In this document: positions 5,359 through 13,560 of the stretch, one piece after another
Position numbering within the stretch: position 1 is the stretch's first letter
Layout: the number at the start of each line of letters is the position of its first letter
NCBI GenBank assembly: GCA_002496475.1
Contig: DAJV01000124.1
Coordinates: 1-13,999 of the forward strand
Direction of reading: 5' to 3'
Length of the DNA stretch: 13,999 nucleotides
Source: Vulcanisaeta sp. UBA163
GTDB taxonomy: Archaea; Thermoproteota; Thermoprotei; Thermoproteales; Thermocladiaceae
Position numbers and translations under genes: made by a program
The notes under the pieces: generated by a model
What the model was told of the DNA's origin: nothing
Database searches by the model: none
Seen by the model: only the letters and a program-made list of their open reading frames with translations

Positions 5359-7227
5359 TCATTTCTGTGATCCATCATTACCCGCCATCCTATTCCTGCC
5401 ACCCTTGCTTAGTGAATCCTTCAACGCCTTCACAAGCTCCATAGCCACCTCACTCTGCTTATTCATGAATTTCTCATAAATCTTCCTGGCCTCACTCTTG
5501 AACGTGAGCAGAACGTCATTAGGCCTTAAGGAACCTCCCGTTATTTCCATTAGTGCTTTCTCCATCCTAGATCTAAACCACGGATCAATAAGCTCGCCAC
5601 CAGTCTTGCCAAGCACACTTATCACTGCCTTGCCCAGTGGTGTTGGTATACATTGTTTATTCCTAACCTTGAAGTATCCCCGGATTATGTTGGTGTGTAT
5701 GTGATCCTGCATTGTTGCATCAGTCCCTATACCATACCTTCTCATCAACCTAAGTAACTCCGATTCAGACATATATGGCGGCGGTTCAGTCTCCCTCTCC
5801 TCAACCCAAGCCTTTTCAATCCTCAATTCCTCACCAACCCTCAACCTAGGTAATACCCTCTCACTGGGGTTCTCAAATGGGTAAATCACCAAGTAACCCC
5901 TATCAATAATCCTCAGTCCATCCGTATCAAACCTATGACCAGCGGCCTCAACAATGACCTTTTGCCTCTCCACACGGGCCGGTGGACTCAGGGTGGCTAA
6001 GAAATGCCTAACCACGAGATCGTACATCCTCCAATACCTCTCGTTTTTAAAATACCTAAGTAATTCCTGCCGCCTTGCGCCCTTCGTTGGGTATATTGGT
6101 GGGTGAGCGCCATCATTACTGTTACCACGCGTTGGCCTAATTGGTGAGTTAAGTAAGTCCTTAACATAGTCACTGTGCTCGCCGTGACTGAGACTAAGCA
6201 ATATCTGCCTAAGGTTCAGTGTTTGCGGGTAAATTGTAGTCTCTGTTCTTGGGTACGAGATGTACCCGTGCCTATACAGTTCCTCGGCTATGTCGAGTGC
6301 TGCCTTGGGCCTAATGTTCAGGAATTTGCTTGCCCTCCTCTCGAGTTCAATCGTGTCAAGTGGTATTGGTGGACTTAATGCCTCCTCCTGATAATTGGCA
6401 ACCACGACCTTAGCACTACCGGTACTCCTAACAATATCCAAGGTCTTCTCTGCATCCTGTCTTGTCTTGAATGTACCAACGTGGTTAAGGGTTATTTTAT
6501 TGCCATTAGCATCAACAATTATGTGAAGTGTGTAGTACTTCTCGGGCTTGAAGCTCTCCCTCTCGAGAGCCCTCTGCACCACTAGGTTGAGCACTGGCGT
6601 CTGGCATGGACCGTAGCTAAGGAAGCTACCTCTCGATAGTATCTTCCTATCCGCTCTCTCAACACTCAGCGTCAATGCCCTGGTGAAGACGGCGCCTAAC
6701 GTTAAGTCAAGCATCATTCTAGTGAAGACCCTTCTCGCAAGACCTGAGTTTAGGCCTGTAGGTGAGTTAAAGGCCTTCATGATCTCGTCCCTAGTCACTG
6801 CTGAAAATAGTACTCTCCTGAACAATGCCTTGGGATTCGCGTTAGATACAACAATCATGGCCTCGTAGGCTATGGCCTCGCCCTCTGGATCGGCATCCAA
6901 CGCTAGGTAAATGGACTTAGCCCTTGCACCTAGGTACGCCAATGCCTTCACATAATTAATATTATCCTCCCGAATAACCAGTATGGGCTCCACATCAAAT
7001 AACTTAGATGGCTCAACCTGATGCCACTTATTTAGTTCCTCAGAAAAGTCTAGGTTCATTATGTGACCCCTAAGCCCAACACTGACCCATTGCTGGCTAT
7101 CCCTTGTGAACCAATAGGTCTTAATGCCATAGGTTCTCTTGACATCTGCATTGCCCCGGCTCAGGTACATAGCAATTGCCCTAGCCACTGAGTCCTTCTC
7201 CGCAACAACTAAAGACTCGATAATCAT
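5359..7227 (-). CDS. topA: DNA topoisomerase III (type IA)
   Basis: This 622-residue type IA topoisomerase passes one DNA strand through a transient break and relaxes or decatenates DNA. The N-terminal TOPRIM domain has the catalytic Glu10 (VAEKDSVARA) and the metal-binding DADPEGE (111-117). SYGPCQTPVL (204-213) corresponds to the family's G-R-x-Q-T-P motif. The catalytic tyrosine is Tyr325 in GYISYPRTET. A second conserved block, RYGIGTDATM, lies in the C-terminal third. No C-terminal zinc fingers are present, and there is no helicase domain, so it is topoisomerase III and not reverse gyrase. Archaeal topoisomerase III is often labelled topA although it is closer to bacterial topB. The ATG at 7227 is about 32 nt from a TATA-like element, and the TOPRIM strand begins almost at once, so the start is secure. 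Confidence 0.93.
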   Translation of the reverse strand: MIIESLVVAEKDSVARAIAMYLSRGNADVKRTYGIKTYWFTRDSQQWVSVGLRGHIMNLDFSEELNKWHQVEPSKLFDVEPILVIREDNINYVKALAYLGARAKSIYLALDADPEGEAIAYEAMIVVSNANPKALFRRVLFSAVTRDEIMKAFNSPTGLNSGLARRVFTRMMLDLTLGAVFTRALTLSVERADRKILSRGSFLSYGPCQTPVLNLVVQRALERESFKPEKYYTLHIIVDANGNKITLNHVGTFKTRQDAEKTLDIVRSTGSAKVVVANYQEEALSPPIPLDTIELERRASKFLNIRPKAALDIAEELYRHGYISYPRTETTIYPQTLNLRQILLSLSHGEHSDYVKDLLNSPIRPTRGNSNDGAHPPIYPTKGARRQELLRYFKNERYWRMYDLVVRHFLATLSPPARVERQKVIVEAAGHRFDTDGLRIIDRGYLVIYPFENPSERVLPRLRVGEELRIEKAWVEERETEPPPYMSESELLRLMRRYGIGTDATMQDHIHTNIIRGYFKVRNKQCIPTPLGKAVISVLGKTGGELIDPWFRSRMEKALMEITGGSLRPNDVLLTFKSEARKIYEKFMNKQSEVAMELVKALKDSLSKGGRNRMAGNDGSQK

Positions 7228-7254
7228 AACCTACACCAACTAGGCGCTTCGAAA

Positions 7255-7279
7255 CATTTATTAACTTATTAATTAAAGG
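7255..7279. promoter_or_regulatory. Divergent promoter pair between topoisomerase III and the proline-rich gene
   Basis: The 76 bp between the two divergent starts contain two TATA-like elements. GTTAATAAATG on the minus strand (7255-7265) is about 32 nt from the topoisomerase ATG, and TAATTAAAGG on the plus strand (7270-7279) is about 30 nt from the ATG at 7304. Their closeness means that TBP or a regulator bound at one would affect the other. Confidence 0.45.
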
Positions 7280-7303
7280 CTAGGTAATTAAACGGTGTTA
7301 TAA

Positions 7304-8008
7304 ATGGGTGAGAAAAAACCTGAGGAGAAACAGGCAAGGAGACCGCCATATCAGCAACCATACCCTGTCTATCCACCCCCACCGCCTCCACCGCAAATGC
7401 CGCCTCCTCCACCACAATATAGGCCTCCGCCCCCACCACCGCAGTACTCACAGACATACCAAGCGCCACCGCAATTACCACCAAGACAGGCACCAGTTAG
7501 TAGACCTACAATTAGTCAGCCCAAGATAGAAGACTTGGCGCCTAATGTGAGTAAGCTCGTGCTTTACCTAGGCGTCCCACTCGCTTTAATAGCCATTGTA
7601 TTCATAATAACCGTAGTAGCCATACTCCCATCAACAAGTGATGCATATGTGCCATACTCCTCGATTGCATTTATGGCAGCCCTAATAGCCATAGCAGGTG
7701 CTCTAATAGTAAGCTTCATAGCAATGTATCAAATAGCCATGGGCCTAGATAAAAGATTCGAGTTAGTAATGAGAGCACTAAGGCAACAACCCACAACCCC
7801 ACAGGTAACAGTGACCGCACCAACACAGGCCCCACAATACACACCACAGTATCAACCACCGCAGGAAAGGTTCTTTGCACCTCCACCAAGACCGACCCAG
7901 GTAAAGCCCCAACAACAGCAGCAACAACCATCACCAGTAACAACTCAGGAGGGAAATGAGGGACAAGACACGACACAAGGAGGCAATGAGGAACTTACTG
8001 AGGAGTAG
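7304..8008 (+). CDS. Proline-rich membrane protein with two transmembrane helices
   Basis: I do not recognise the family. The 234-residue protein has three parts. Residues 1-80 are a charged start followed by a Pro/Gln/Tyr-rich region with proline runs at 24-30, 33-37 and 41-46. Residues about 84-108 and 117-142 are hydrophobic helices, forming a hairpin with a short loop (PSTSDAYVPYSS). Residues 147-234 have a short basic amphipathic stretch (DKRFELVMRALRQQ) and then a second Pro/Gln-rich tail with a Q6 run and an acidic end (EGNEGQDTTQGGNEELTEE). Both tails would lie on the same side. Pro-rich arms of this kind often bind other proteins, but no function can be claimed. It has its own TATA box, shares a promoter region with topoisomerase III and overlaps the XPD-like helicase gene by 14 bp at its 3' end. 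The repetitive sequence leaves long open stretches in other frames, which I take as artefacts. Confidence 0.75.
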   Translation: MGEKKPEEKQARRPPYQQPYPVYPPPPPPPQMPPPPPQYRPPPPPPQYSQTYQAPPQLPPRQAPVSRPTISQPKIEDLAPNVSKLVLYLGVPLALIAIVFIITVVAILPSTSDAYVPYSSIAFMAALIAIAGALIVSFIAMYQIAMGLDKRFELVMRALRQQPTTPQVTVTAPTQAPQYTPQYQPPQERFFAPPPRPTQVKPQQQQQQPSPVTTQEGNEGQDTTQGGNEELTEE

Positions 8009-9866
8009 GGTGCATTATTTTATTTATTAATTCCTCATCATTAACAACGACGTATTTACCAAAGTAATCCTCAAAGACCTTGGCTAGTCTATTTTCCCGA
8101 AATCTACGGTCCATGAGGACCACCAAGGCCCTATCGCTTTCCGACCTAAAGGCCCTACCAACTGCCTGCTTAATCCTAACAATGGCAGGCCACTGGTAAG
8201 TTAATTCCCAAGCAAGTTTCCTATCATTAAGTCTGGCTGCAAGTATTTCCATAACGCTATCTAGGTAATCATTGGGCTCTGGGTATGGAACACCAACTAT
8301 TATTATGAGCCCGAGTAGGTTTTCCGTGCCAAGCCTATACTCAACACCCTCGACGAGTTTGCCGCCAGCCACGGCCATTATTAACCTCCTGCGGTCATTC
8401 CTCAATTCTCTAATCAAGTCGTCAATGGACGTGTTACCAAGTTCCATTATATACTTAACGCCCGGACTTAGGTACTTCCTAACGGCTTTAAGTACCACGT
8501 ATGATGGAAATATGGATAGTATTGCCTTGTCAAGTGTGAAGGCTTGATAAATCCTACTTAGTATATTGGCTATCTTTGCGTACTCCTCCTCATCCCTCTC
8601 CACGTATCTTGTGGTGACGCCATCATATATAAAGACGCCGTAGTTCTCGGGCCTAATATAATTCCTGAAACCAATCCTGTGCTCAAGAACACCCCTGTTG
8701 ATACCCAACATGCCCATCACATAGTCCCTAGGAGGCAATGTGCCACTCATTAGTACCACCCCATTGGCATTATTAAGTACAGGACTGCCTATTATTGAAG
8801 GATCAATGCACTTGTAAACTAGGGAAAAGCCCTGTTCATCCCTCGTAAGAAACATACCAAAGCCACTCACCTTATTAAGTATGGCTTTATGAAAGTCTAA
8901 TACACGGGACAGTGGTGTGTATGGTATTGGAACTCCAGCACTTCTTTTCTTCCTTATTATTTCATAGTAGGCCTCGTTAATTACCTGGAAGTCCTCAAAG
9001 AATTGAAGAACGTCACCGAGCTCCAGGGACACCGTGTTCTCCTCCTCAAGTACCTTACCCAACTTAACTATGTATGACTGAAGACCCCTCAATATCCTCA
9101 ATGCCCTATTTCTCAATTCCTCGTCATCAATGAATCTCTTGACCTCGGTCATGGAGGCTATTATTACAGTTAGCGGCAAAATAACGGTGTTTAAACTGCT
9201 TATGGCACCAGGTAGGTTGTGGGCCTCATCAATTATTAACACGGAATTCTCTATGTCAATATTCACAGTCTCGGGTTTGTTAATACTAAATACGTAGTAA
9301 TAGGTCATGATCCCAACCCTAGCCCTCTCCAGGTAATCCTTAGATACCTCATATGGGCAGATACCCAATGAGCAAAGTGATGATACGTACTCATTAATAT
9401 TACTTGCCTTGTCCATAACATTCATCATCACATTACCAACATCGACCCTCCTCATCCCAGTGTAGTAGGGGCACTCATCACTGGACTTAAGTAGTCTGCA
9501 TTCCTCAAGGAACTCCTCATAGGGAAGCCTACGTGTACTAACCATACAGCACATGTCTGGTCTATTCCTAATCACTGCATAACTAACGTTAACACCCTTA
9601 TCCCTCAACCTACGTAATTCCCTAATTGGGGCCTGGGCCTCATTCTTCGTCCTAACTAGAAATAGAATCCTGGTGTTGCTCTCCTCGGAGTATGCTAGTG
9701 AGGCTGCCAATGCGCTGGCTGTCTTGCCAACCCCCGTTGGTGCCTCAATCAATGCAACCCTACCACTTGATATTGCATCATATACCGCCTTCGCTATCTC
9801 CCACTGGTACCTCCTGAATGCATCGTATGGGAAGTACCTCCTAATCAATGACTCAATGCCAGACAC
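7995..9866 (-). CDS. XPD/Rad3-family Fe-S DNA helicase
   Basis: This is a 623-residue superfamily 2 helicase of the XPD/Rad3/DinG type, which unwinds DNA 5' to 3' in repair. Walker A is APTGVGKT (42-49). The Fe-S domain follows with cysteines at 106/107, 123, 132 and 170, close to the four-cysteine spacing of archaeal XPD. Walker B is DEAH (213-216). Motif VI, QAVGRAFR (567-574), holds the arginine finger. Motif III (MSGTLPP) and a late GVPYPEPND segment also match the family. It is somewhat longer than the roughly 550 residues usual for archaeal XPD, with most extra length between DEAH and motif III. The start is a GTG at 9866 with a weak TATA-like element (GTTTTTAAGTC) about 37 nt upstream. 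It is probably involved in repair, but orthology to XPD proper rather than a paralogue is not settled. Confidence 0.9.
   Translation of the reverse strand: MSGIESLIRRYFPYDAFRRYQWEIAKAVYDAISSGRVALIEAPTGVGKTASALAASLAYSEESNTRILFLVRTKNEAQAPIRELRRLRDKGVNVSYAVIRNRPDMCCMVSTRRLPYEEFLEECRLLKSSDECPYYTGMRRVDVGNVMMNVMDKASNINEYVSSLCSLGICPYEVSKDYLERARVGIMTYYYVFSINKPETVNIDIENSVLIIDEAHNLPGAISSLNTVILPLTVIIASMTEVKRFIDDEELRNRALRILRGLQSYIVKLGKVLEEENTVSLELGDVLQFFEDFQVINEAYYEIIRKKRSAGVPIPYTPLSRVLDFHKAILNKVSGFGMFLTRDEQGFSLVYKCIDPSIIGSPVLNNANGVVLMSGTLPPRDYVMGMLGINRGVLEHRIGFRNYIRPENYGVFIYDGVTTRYVERDEEEYAKIANILSRIYQAFTLDKAILSIFPSYVVLKAVRKYLSPGVKYIMELGNTSIDDLIRELRNDRRRLIMAVAGGKLVEGVEYRLGTENLLGLIIIVGVPYPEPNDYLDSVMEILAARLNDRKLAWELTYQWPAIVRIKQAVGRAFRSESDRALVVLMDRRFRENRLAKVFEDYFGKYVVVNDEELINKIMHPTPQ
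8015..8028 (+). terminator. T-rich stretch after the proline-rich gene
   Basis: TTATTTTATTTATT begins seven bases after the TAG and fits an archaeal T-rich terminator. It lies inside the 3' end of the convergent helicase gene, where it encodes Asn/Lys/Ile-rich residues, so coding constraint is an alternative explanation. Confidence 0.3.
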
Positions 9867-9913
9867 CTTGGAATACCAATAAATAGCATTAATACTTGAC
9901 TTAAAAACCTATG

Positions 9914-9931
9914 ATGCGGATTACACCGCAT
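9914..9931. promoter_or_regulatory. Inverted repeat between divergent helicase and Elp3 genes
   Basis: ATGCGG and CCGCAT are perfect inverted 6-nt arms around a 6-nt spacer (ATTACA). It sits between the two divergent promoters, and a further CCGCA occurs shortly after. It could be a regulator site serving both genes, though an 18-nt dyad can arise by chance. Confidence 0.25.
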
Positions 9932-9955
9932 GGCTATTAATAATGCCGCAAAAGT

Positions 9956-9963
9956 GTTTAAAC
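9956..9963 (+). promoter_or_regulatory. TATA box of the Elp3 operon
   Basis: GTTTAAAC is centred about 29 nt upstream of the ATG at 9989, predicting a leaderless transcript from that codon. It shows that the short Elp3 N-terminus is real, since an in-frame TAA at 9959-9961 also blocks any longer start. Confidence 0.5.
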
Positions 9964-9988
9964 CCGAAAACCATGTGGTAACCAGGTA

Positions 9989-11515
9989 ATGAATAGCATT
10001 AACACGATCCTCAATAGGTTAAAGCCCACGAGGACTATATCAGGGGTAGTCCCAGTGGCTATAATGGTTGGGCCTGTGGCATGCCCATTCAATTGCACAT
10101 ACTGTCCCGGTGGGAAAAAGATGAATACGCCAAAGAGCTATCTCCCGGATTCACCAGTCGTCCTCAGGGCAGCCCCATTGAATTATGATCCATATAGGCA
10201 AGTCGTGGCTAGGGTAAGGCAGTACGAGGCCCTCCATCACCCAGTGTCAAAGGTCGAGTTAATAATCATGGGCGGCACCGTGACCTCATTACCCGAGGAC
10301 TACCTGGAGTGGTTCGTTGGTAACGCCTTCAGGGCAATCAATGATTACCCCTTCATGGATACAGGCTCAACTGATAAACCAAGTATTGAAATGGAACATA
10401 AACGTAATGAGAAGGCTAGGGTTAGGGTTGTGGCCCTTGAGTTAGAGACAAGACCCGACTTCGCTAAGCCAAGGCACATAGATTTGATGCTAAGGCTGGG
10501 CTTCACGAGGATTGAGATTGGGGTTCAGTCAATATATGATGACGTGTTAAGAGTGGTTAGGAGAGGCCACAGTGTTAAGGAGACCATTGAGGCAACACAG
10601 TACTTGAAGGACGCAGCATACAAGGTCTGCTACCACATAATGCCTGGGCTGCCAAGCTCAACGCCCGATAGAGACCTCGAGATGGTTAAGACCATATTCA
10701 GTGACCCAGGCTTTATGCCGGACTGCGTCAAGGTGTACCCTACCTTCGTGGTCAGGGACACTGAGTTGTATGAGGAATGGTTGAGGGGTCTATACAGGAG
10801 TTATGATGAGGAGACCTGGCGTTGGTTATTGGCTAATATCATGGCATCAATACCCAGGTGGGTCAGGGTAATGAGGTTTGGTAGGGACATACCACTCCAC
10901 TGGGTTATTGATGGGCCTAGAATGGGTAATATGAGGGAGGTCGTACTTAGGGACATGGAGAAGCTGAGCCTTAGGTGCGTGGAAATTAGGTGCCGTGAGG
11001 TTGGTCATAAATACATAAAGAGGGGGTTAGTACCAATACCAAGGAGGTTAATGATTAACAGGTTTGATTATGAGGCATCGAGAGGCCATGAAGTGTTTCT
11101 GGAGGTTATTGATGATGAGGATACACTCTATGGAATACTTAGGCTCAGGATACCGAGTAATAATGCGCATAGGCCCGAAATAAGGATTGGCAGAACTGCC
11201 TTGGTTAGGGAGTTGCATGTCTACGGTCCTGAACTACCAATTGGCAGTAGGGCTACTGATTTGTTCTGGTGGCAGCACCGTGGTATTGGTAGGGCATTGA
11301 TGGCTAGGGCTGAGCACATAGCCCTTGAGGAGTTTGGCGCCCATAGGATGTTCGTGATATCAGGCGTGGGCGTTAGGGAATACTATAGGACGCTTGGTTA
11401 TAGGAAGTACCCGGGTAGTTTCTACATGTTTAAGGACCTTAAGAAATACATACTGAATGAGGAGGACTTAAACTCTGAGGCTATCCAAGGCGGTGAGGAG
11501 TTGATAACGGGTTAA
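9989..11515 (+). CDS. elp3: Elp3 tRNA U34 carboxymethyl-type modification enzyme
   Basis: Elp3 uses a radical SAM domain and an acetyl-CoA-binding GNAT domain to add a carboxymethyl-type group to U34 of tRNA. This 508-residue protein has RTISGVVPVAIMVGP (15-29), Cys32/36/39 (CPFNCTYCPGG), KVELIIMGGT (88-97), the ELETRPDF block (151-158), the linker LRCVEIRCREVGHK (328-341) that holds the family's Cys/zinc region, and a GNAT domain from about 366 with HVYG (410-413), the acetyl-CoA loop QHRGIGRA (429-436) and the VREYYRTLGY motif (462-471). Two oddities: only about 31 residues precede the first cluster cysteine, so the usual N-terminal tRNA-binding extension is missing, and the motif is CX3CX2C where I remember CX4CX2C in other archaea. 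A hydrolase gene begins two bases after its stop. Function is confident at family level. Confidence 0.95.
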   Translation: MNSINTILNRLKPTRTISGVVPVAIMVGPVACPFNCTYCPGGKKMNTPKSYLPDSPVVLRAAPLNYDPYRQVVARVRQYEALHHPVSKVELIIMGGTVTSLPEDYLEWFVGNAFRAINDYPFMDTGSTDKPSIEMEHKRNEKARVRVVALELETRPDFAKPRHIDLMLRLGFTRIEIGVQSIYDDVLRVVRRGHSVKETIEATQYLKDAAYKVCYHIMPGLPSSTPDRDLEMVKTIFSDPGFMPDCVKVYPTFVVRDTELYEEWLRGLYRSYDEETWRWLLANIMASIPRWVRVMRFGRDIPLHWVIDGPRMGNMREVVLRDMEKLSLRCVEIRCREVGHKYIKRGLVPIPRRLMINRFDYEASRGHEVFLEVIDDEDTLYGILRLRIPSNNAHRPEIRIGRTALVRELHVYGPELPIGSRATDLFWWQHRGIGRALMARAEHIALEEFGAHRMFVISGVGVREYYRTLGYRKYPGSFYMFKDLKKYILNEEDLNSEAIQGGEELITG

Positions 11516-11517
11516 CT

Positions 11518-12312
11518 ATGAGTGAGTTAAGGGTAACAATTGCGCAAATAAGGAGGTTTGGTAACTATCTTGAGGGTGCGACGTGGCTAAATAATAATGC
11601 CAAGGAATTATCCACGGACTTGATAGTACTACCGGAGAATTGGGTTGGAACTAAGGTTTTGAGTAAGGATGAGTTTAATGACTACATAGGGTTACTTAAG
11701 GACTTGGCGAGTGGCATTAATGCCTTGATCATTGGTGGGGCTGCCTATGTCAATATTGATGGTAAAAACACGAGTGTATGCCCAGTGATTAGTGGGAGTG
11801 GGCTCATTAATTACTCAGAGAAGATATACCCATCAAGGGCCACTGGTGAAAGGATGGGAATAAGTGCCGGCAAGAGACTGGGTATTGTGGAGCTTGGCAA
11901 TTGGCGGATCGGCTGCATAATATGTGTCGATGCAGTATACCCAGAATTAGTAAGGCGTATGGTCATGCATGGCATTGACTTGGTTATAAATCCCAGTAGC
12001 ATAAGTGTGGATAGGGTGCAGTTATGGAGAAGCCTAGGGCTTATTAGGGCGTTCGAGAACTCAACCTACTTCGCATCAGCAATGGGGACTGGGTATAGGT
12101 ATCCGGATGGACGTGATGTGCTTGGCGGTAGTTTCGTGGCATCGCCCAATGGTGAACTTACATTAAGTATTGATTTAGGAGTTGAGGGATTATTTACTAC
12201 AGTACTTAACCGCTACGAACTTGAATACGCAAGGGCAAGGAGGGGATTTGTTAATGATTTAAGAAATAGTCCGTTAATTGATAGTATTGCGATAGAAATC
12301 GTACATGTCTAG
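11518..12312 (+). CDS. Carbon-nitrogen hydrolase (nitrilase superfamily amidase)
   Basis: The 264-residue protein has the complete nitrilase triad: Glu40 (LIVLPENW), Lys102 (YSEKIYPS) and Cys136 (GCIICVDAVYPE). Such enzymes hydrolyse C-N bonds in amides, carbamoyl compounds or nitriles through a cysteine acyl intermediate. The length is typical for a single-domain amidase, and no glutamine-transfer or synthetase partner is fused. The substrate cannot be read; omega-amidase, N-carbamoyl-amine hydrolase or a detoxifying deaminated-glutathione-type amidase are candidates. It follows elp3 with two bases between stop and start, and a purine-rich GGTGAGGAG lies just upstream within elp3, so the two are almost surely co-transcribed. 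Its TAG shares the palindromic CTAG with the stop of the convergent acyl-CoA dehydrogenase gene. Confidence 0.88.
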   Translation: MSELRVTIAQIRRFGNYLEGATWLNNNAKELSTDLIVLPENWVGTKVLSKDEFNDYIGLLKDLASGINALIIGGAAYVNIDGKNTSVCPVISGSGLINYSEKIYPSRATGERMGISAGKRLGIVELGNWRIGCIICVDAVYPELVRRMVMHGIDLVINPSSISVDRVQLWRSLGLIRAFENSTYFASAMGTGYRYPDGRDVLGGSFVASPNGELTLSIDLGVEGLFTTVLNRYELEYARARRGFVNDLRNSPLIDSIAIEIVHV

Positions 12313-13538
12313 GTTATTGACTTTGCAATATCCTGGCTTATAACACCCTTCTTCGTCAGAGTCCTTAAGAGTTGCCTAAAGGCAACTACCCTTTGGATAT
12401 TATTTGCACCCTCATAAATCTCCGTTATCTTAACATCCCTCAGGAACCTCTCAATACCAGTCTCATGAATAACGCCAACACCACCATGAATATCAATTGC
12501 CTTAGAGACTATCTTCTCGGCAACCTCCGTAGTGTAGAACTTAGCCAAACTAGCCACGTACTTGAATTCCTCCCTACCCTGATCAGCTAGGTATGCTGCT
12601 AGGTATGTTAGGTACCTAGCCGTCATTAACTCGGCCATCATCTCAGTGAGCGTGAATTGAATTGCCTCAAAACTAGCCAGGTATTGACCAAAGGCGGTCC
12701 TTTGGAAGGCGTATTGGAAGGCTCTCTCAAAGGCTACCTGAGCCATGCCAAGCCCCTGAGCCGCAACACTAACTCTAGTCCTGTCATAGGTCTCCATGGC
12801 TATTATGAAACCCATGCCAACCTCACCAACCCTATTCTCATCAGGAACCTCAACATCATCCAAGATAACCTCCATAGCGTGACTGCCCCTTAAACCCCTC
12901 TTCTCGAACTTAGTTCCTATCTTAAGACCGGGTGTTCCCTTTTCAACCACGAAAGCCGTTATCCCAAACCAACGCCTATTAGGCTGCGGTTCACTGGTTC
13001 TTGCAAAGACAACCATGTAGTCGGCAATATCGGCATTACTAATGAAGATCTTCCTGCCATTAATAACCCACCTATCACCCTTCTTAACAGCCTTGGTCTG
13101 TATACCGGCAGCATCACTACCACAACACGGCTCGGTCATAGCATGAGCACCGAAGGCCTCACCCCTGGCTATTGGCGGTATGTACTTCCTCCTTAACTCC
13201 TCGCTTCCAAATAACAGTAGAGGTATTGAGAACAGTTCATTGGTGCCGCGTATAACGGCTAGGGGCGGTGCTACCCTGCTTAACTCCTCCATTACGATCA
13301 CGGACGATACCGTGTCACCACCCTGACCACCGTACTCCTCCTCAATGCCAATACCCCACAGACCCTGCTCCCCAAGCCTCCTCAGTATTTCCCTAGGAAC
13401 TTCATCCTTATCATCAAACTCAAGAGCATGCGGAGCAATTTCCCTCTCAAGAAATTCCCTAGTACTTTTTCTTAGCATTTCATGCTCTTGCTTAAACATT
13501 AATTGATAGTCCTGCAAATTATCCAACGGAAAAACCAT
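12309..13538 (-). CDS. Acyl-CoA dehydrogenase
   Basis: This is a complete 409-residue FAD-dependent acyl-CoA dehydrogenase, which introduces the alpha-beta double bond into acyl-CoA thioesters and passes electrons to an electron-transfer flavoprotein. An N-terminal helical domain (1-125) is followed by the flavin/substrate block AHAMTEPCCGSD (131-142), WVINGRKIFISNAD (157-170), and a C-terminal helical domain with RTAFGQYLASFEAIQ and the HGGVGV loop. The catalytic base is Glu376 in EIYEGANNIQR, the usual position for short/medium-chain enzymes. Chain-length preference cannot be fixed; archaeal members also act in isovaleryl- or glutaryl-CoA steps. A TATA element centred 26 nt upstream supports the ATG at 13538. 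It is divergent from the iron-transporter gene and overlaps the nitrilase gene by 4 bp. Confidence 0.94.
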   Translation of the reverse strand: MVFPLDNLQDYQLMFKQEHEMLRKSTREFLEREIAPHALEFDDKDEVPREILRRLGEQGLWGIGIEEEYGGQGGDTVSSVIVMEELSRVAPPLAVIRGTNELFSIPLLLFGSEELRRKYIPPIARGEAFGAHAMTEPCCGSDAAGIQTKAVKKGDRWVINGRKIFISNADIADYMVVFARTSEPQPNRRWFGITAFVVEKGTPGLKIGTKFEKRGLRGSHAMEVILDDVEVPDENRVGEVGMGFIIAMETYDRTRVSVAAQGLGMAQVAFERAFQYAFQRTAFGQYLASFEAIQFTLTEMMAELMTARYLTYLAAYLADQGREEFKYVASLAKFYTTEVAEKIVSKAIDIHGGVGVIHETGIERFLRDVKITEIYEGANNIQRVVAFRQLLRTLTKKGVISQDIAKSIT

Positions 13539-13560
13539 CGCGTTGAGTTATCCTTAGGTA

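Noticed and set aside
5359..7227. Reverse gyrase or topoisomerase I assignment
   Set aside because: No helicase domain and no C-terminal zinc fingers are present; the compact length fits topoisomerase III.
7370..7450. CRISPR-like or tandem DNA repeat
   Set aside because: The repeat units are CCx-type proline codons of irregular spacing with no conserved repeat-spacer structure.
7269..7493. Minus-strand open frame opposite the proline-rich region
   Set aside because: Reverse reading of proline codons gives Gly/Ala/Val-rich sequence without stops; there is no family signal.
7308..7529. Overlapping His/Arg-rich open frame inside the proline-rich gene
   Set aside because: It is a frame-shifted reading of the CCN-rich repeats; its composition comes from the repeats and it has no promoter of its own.
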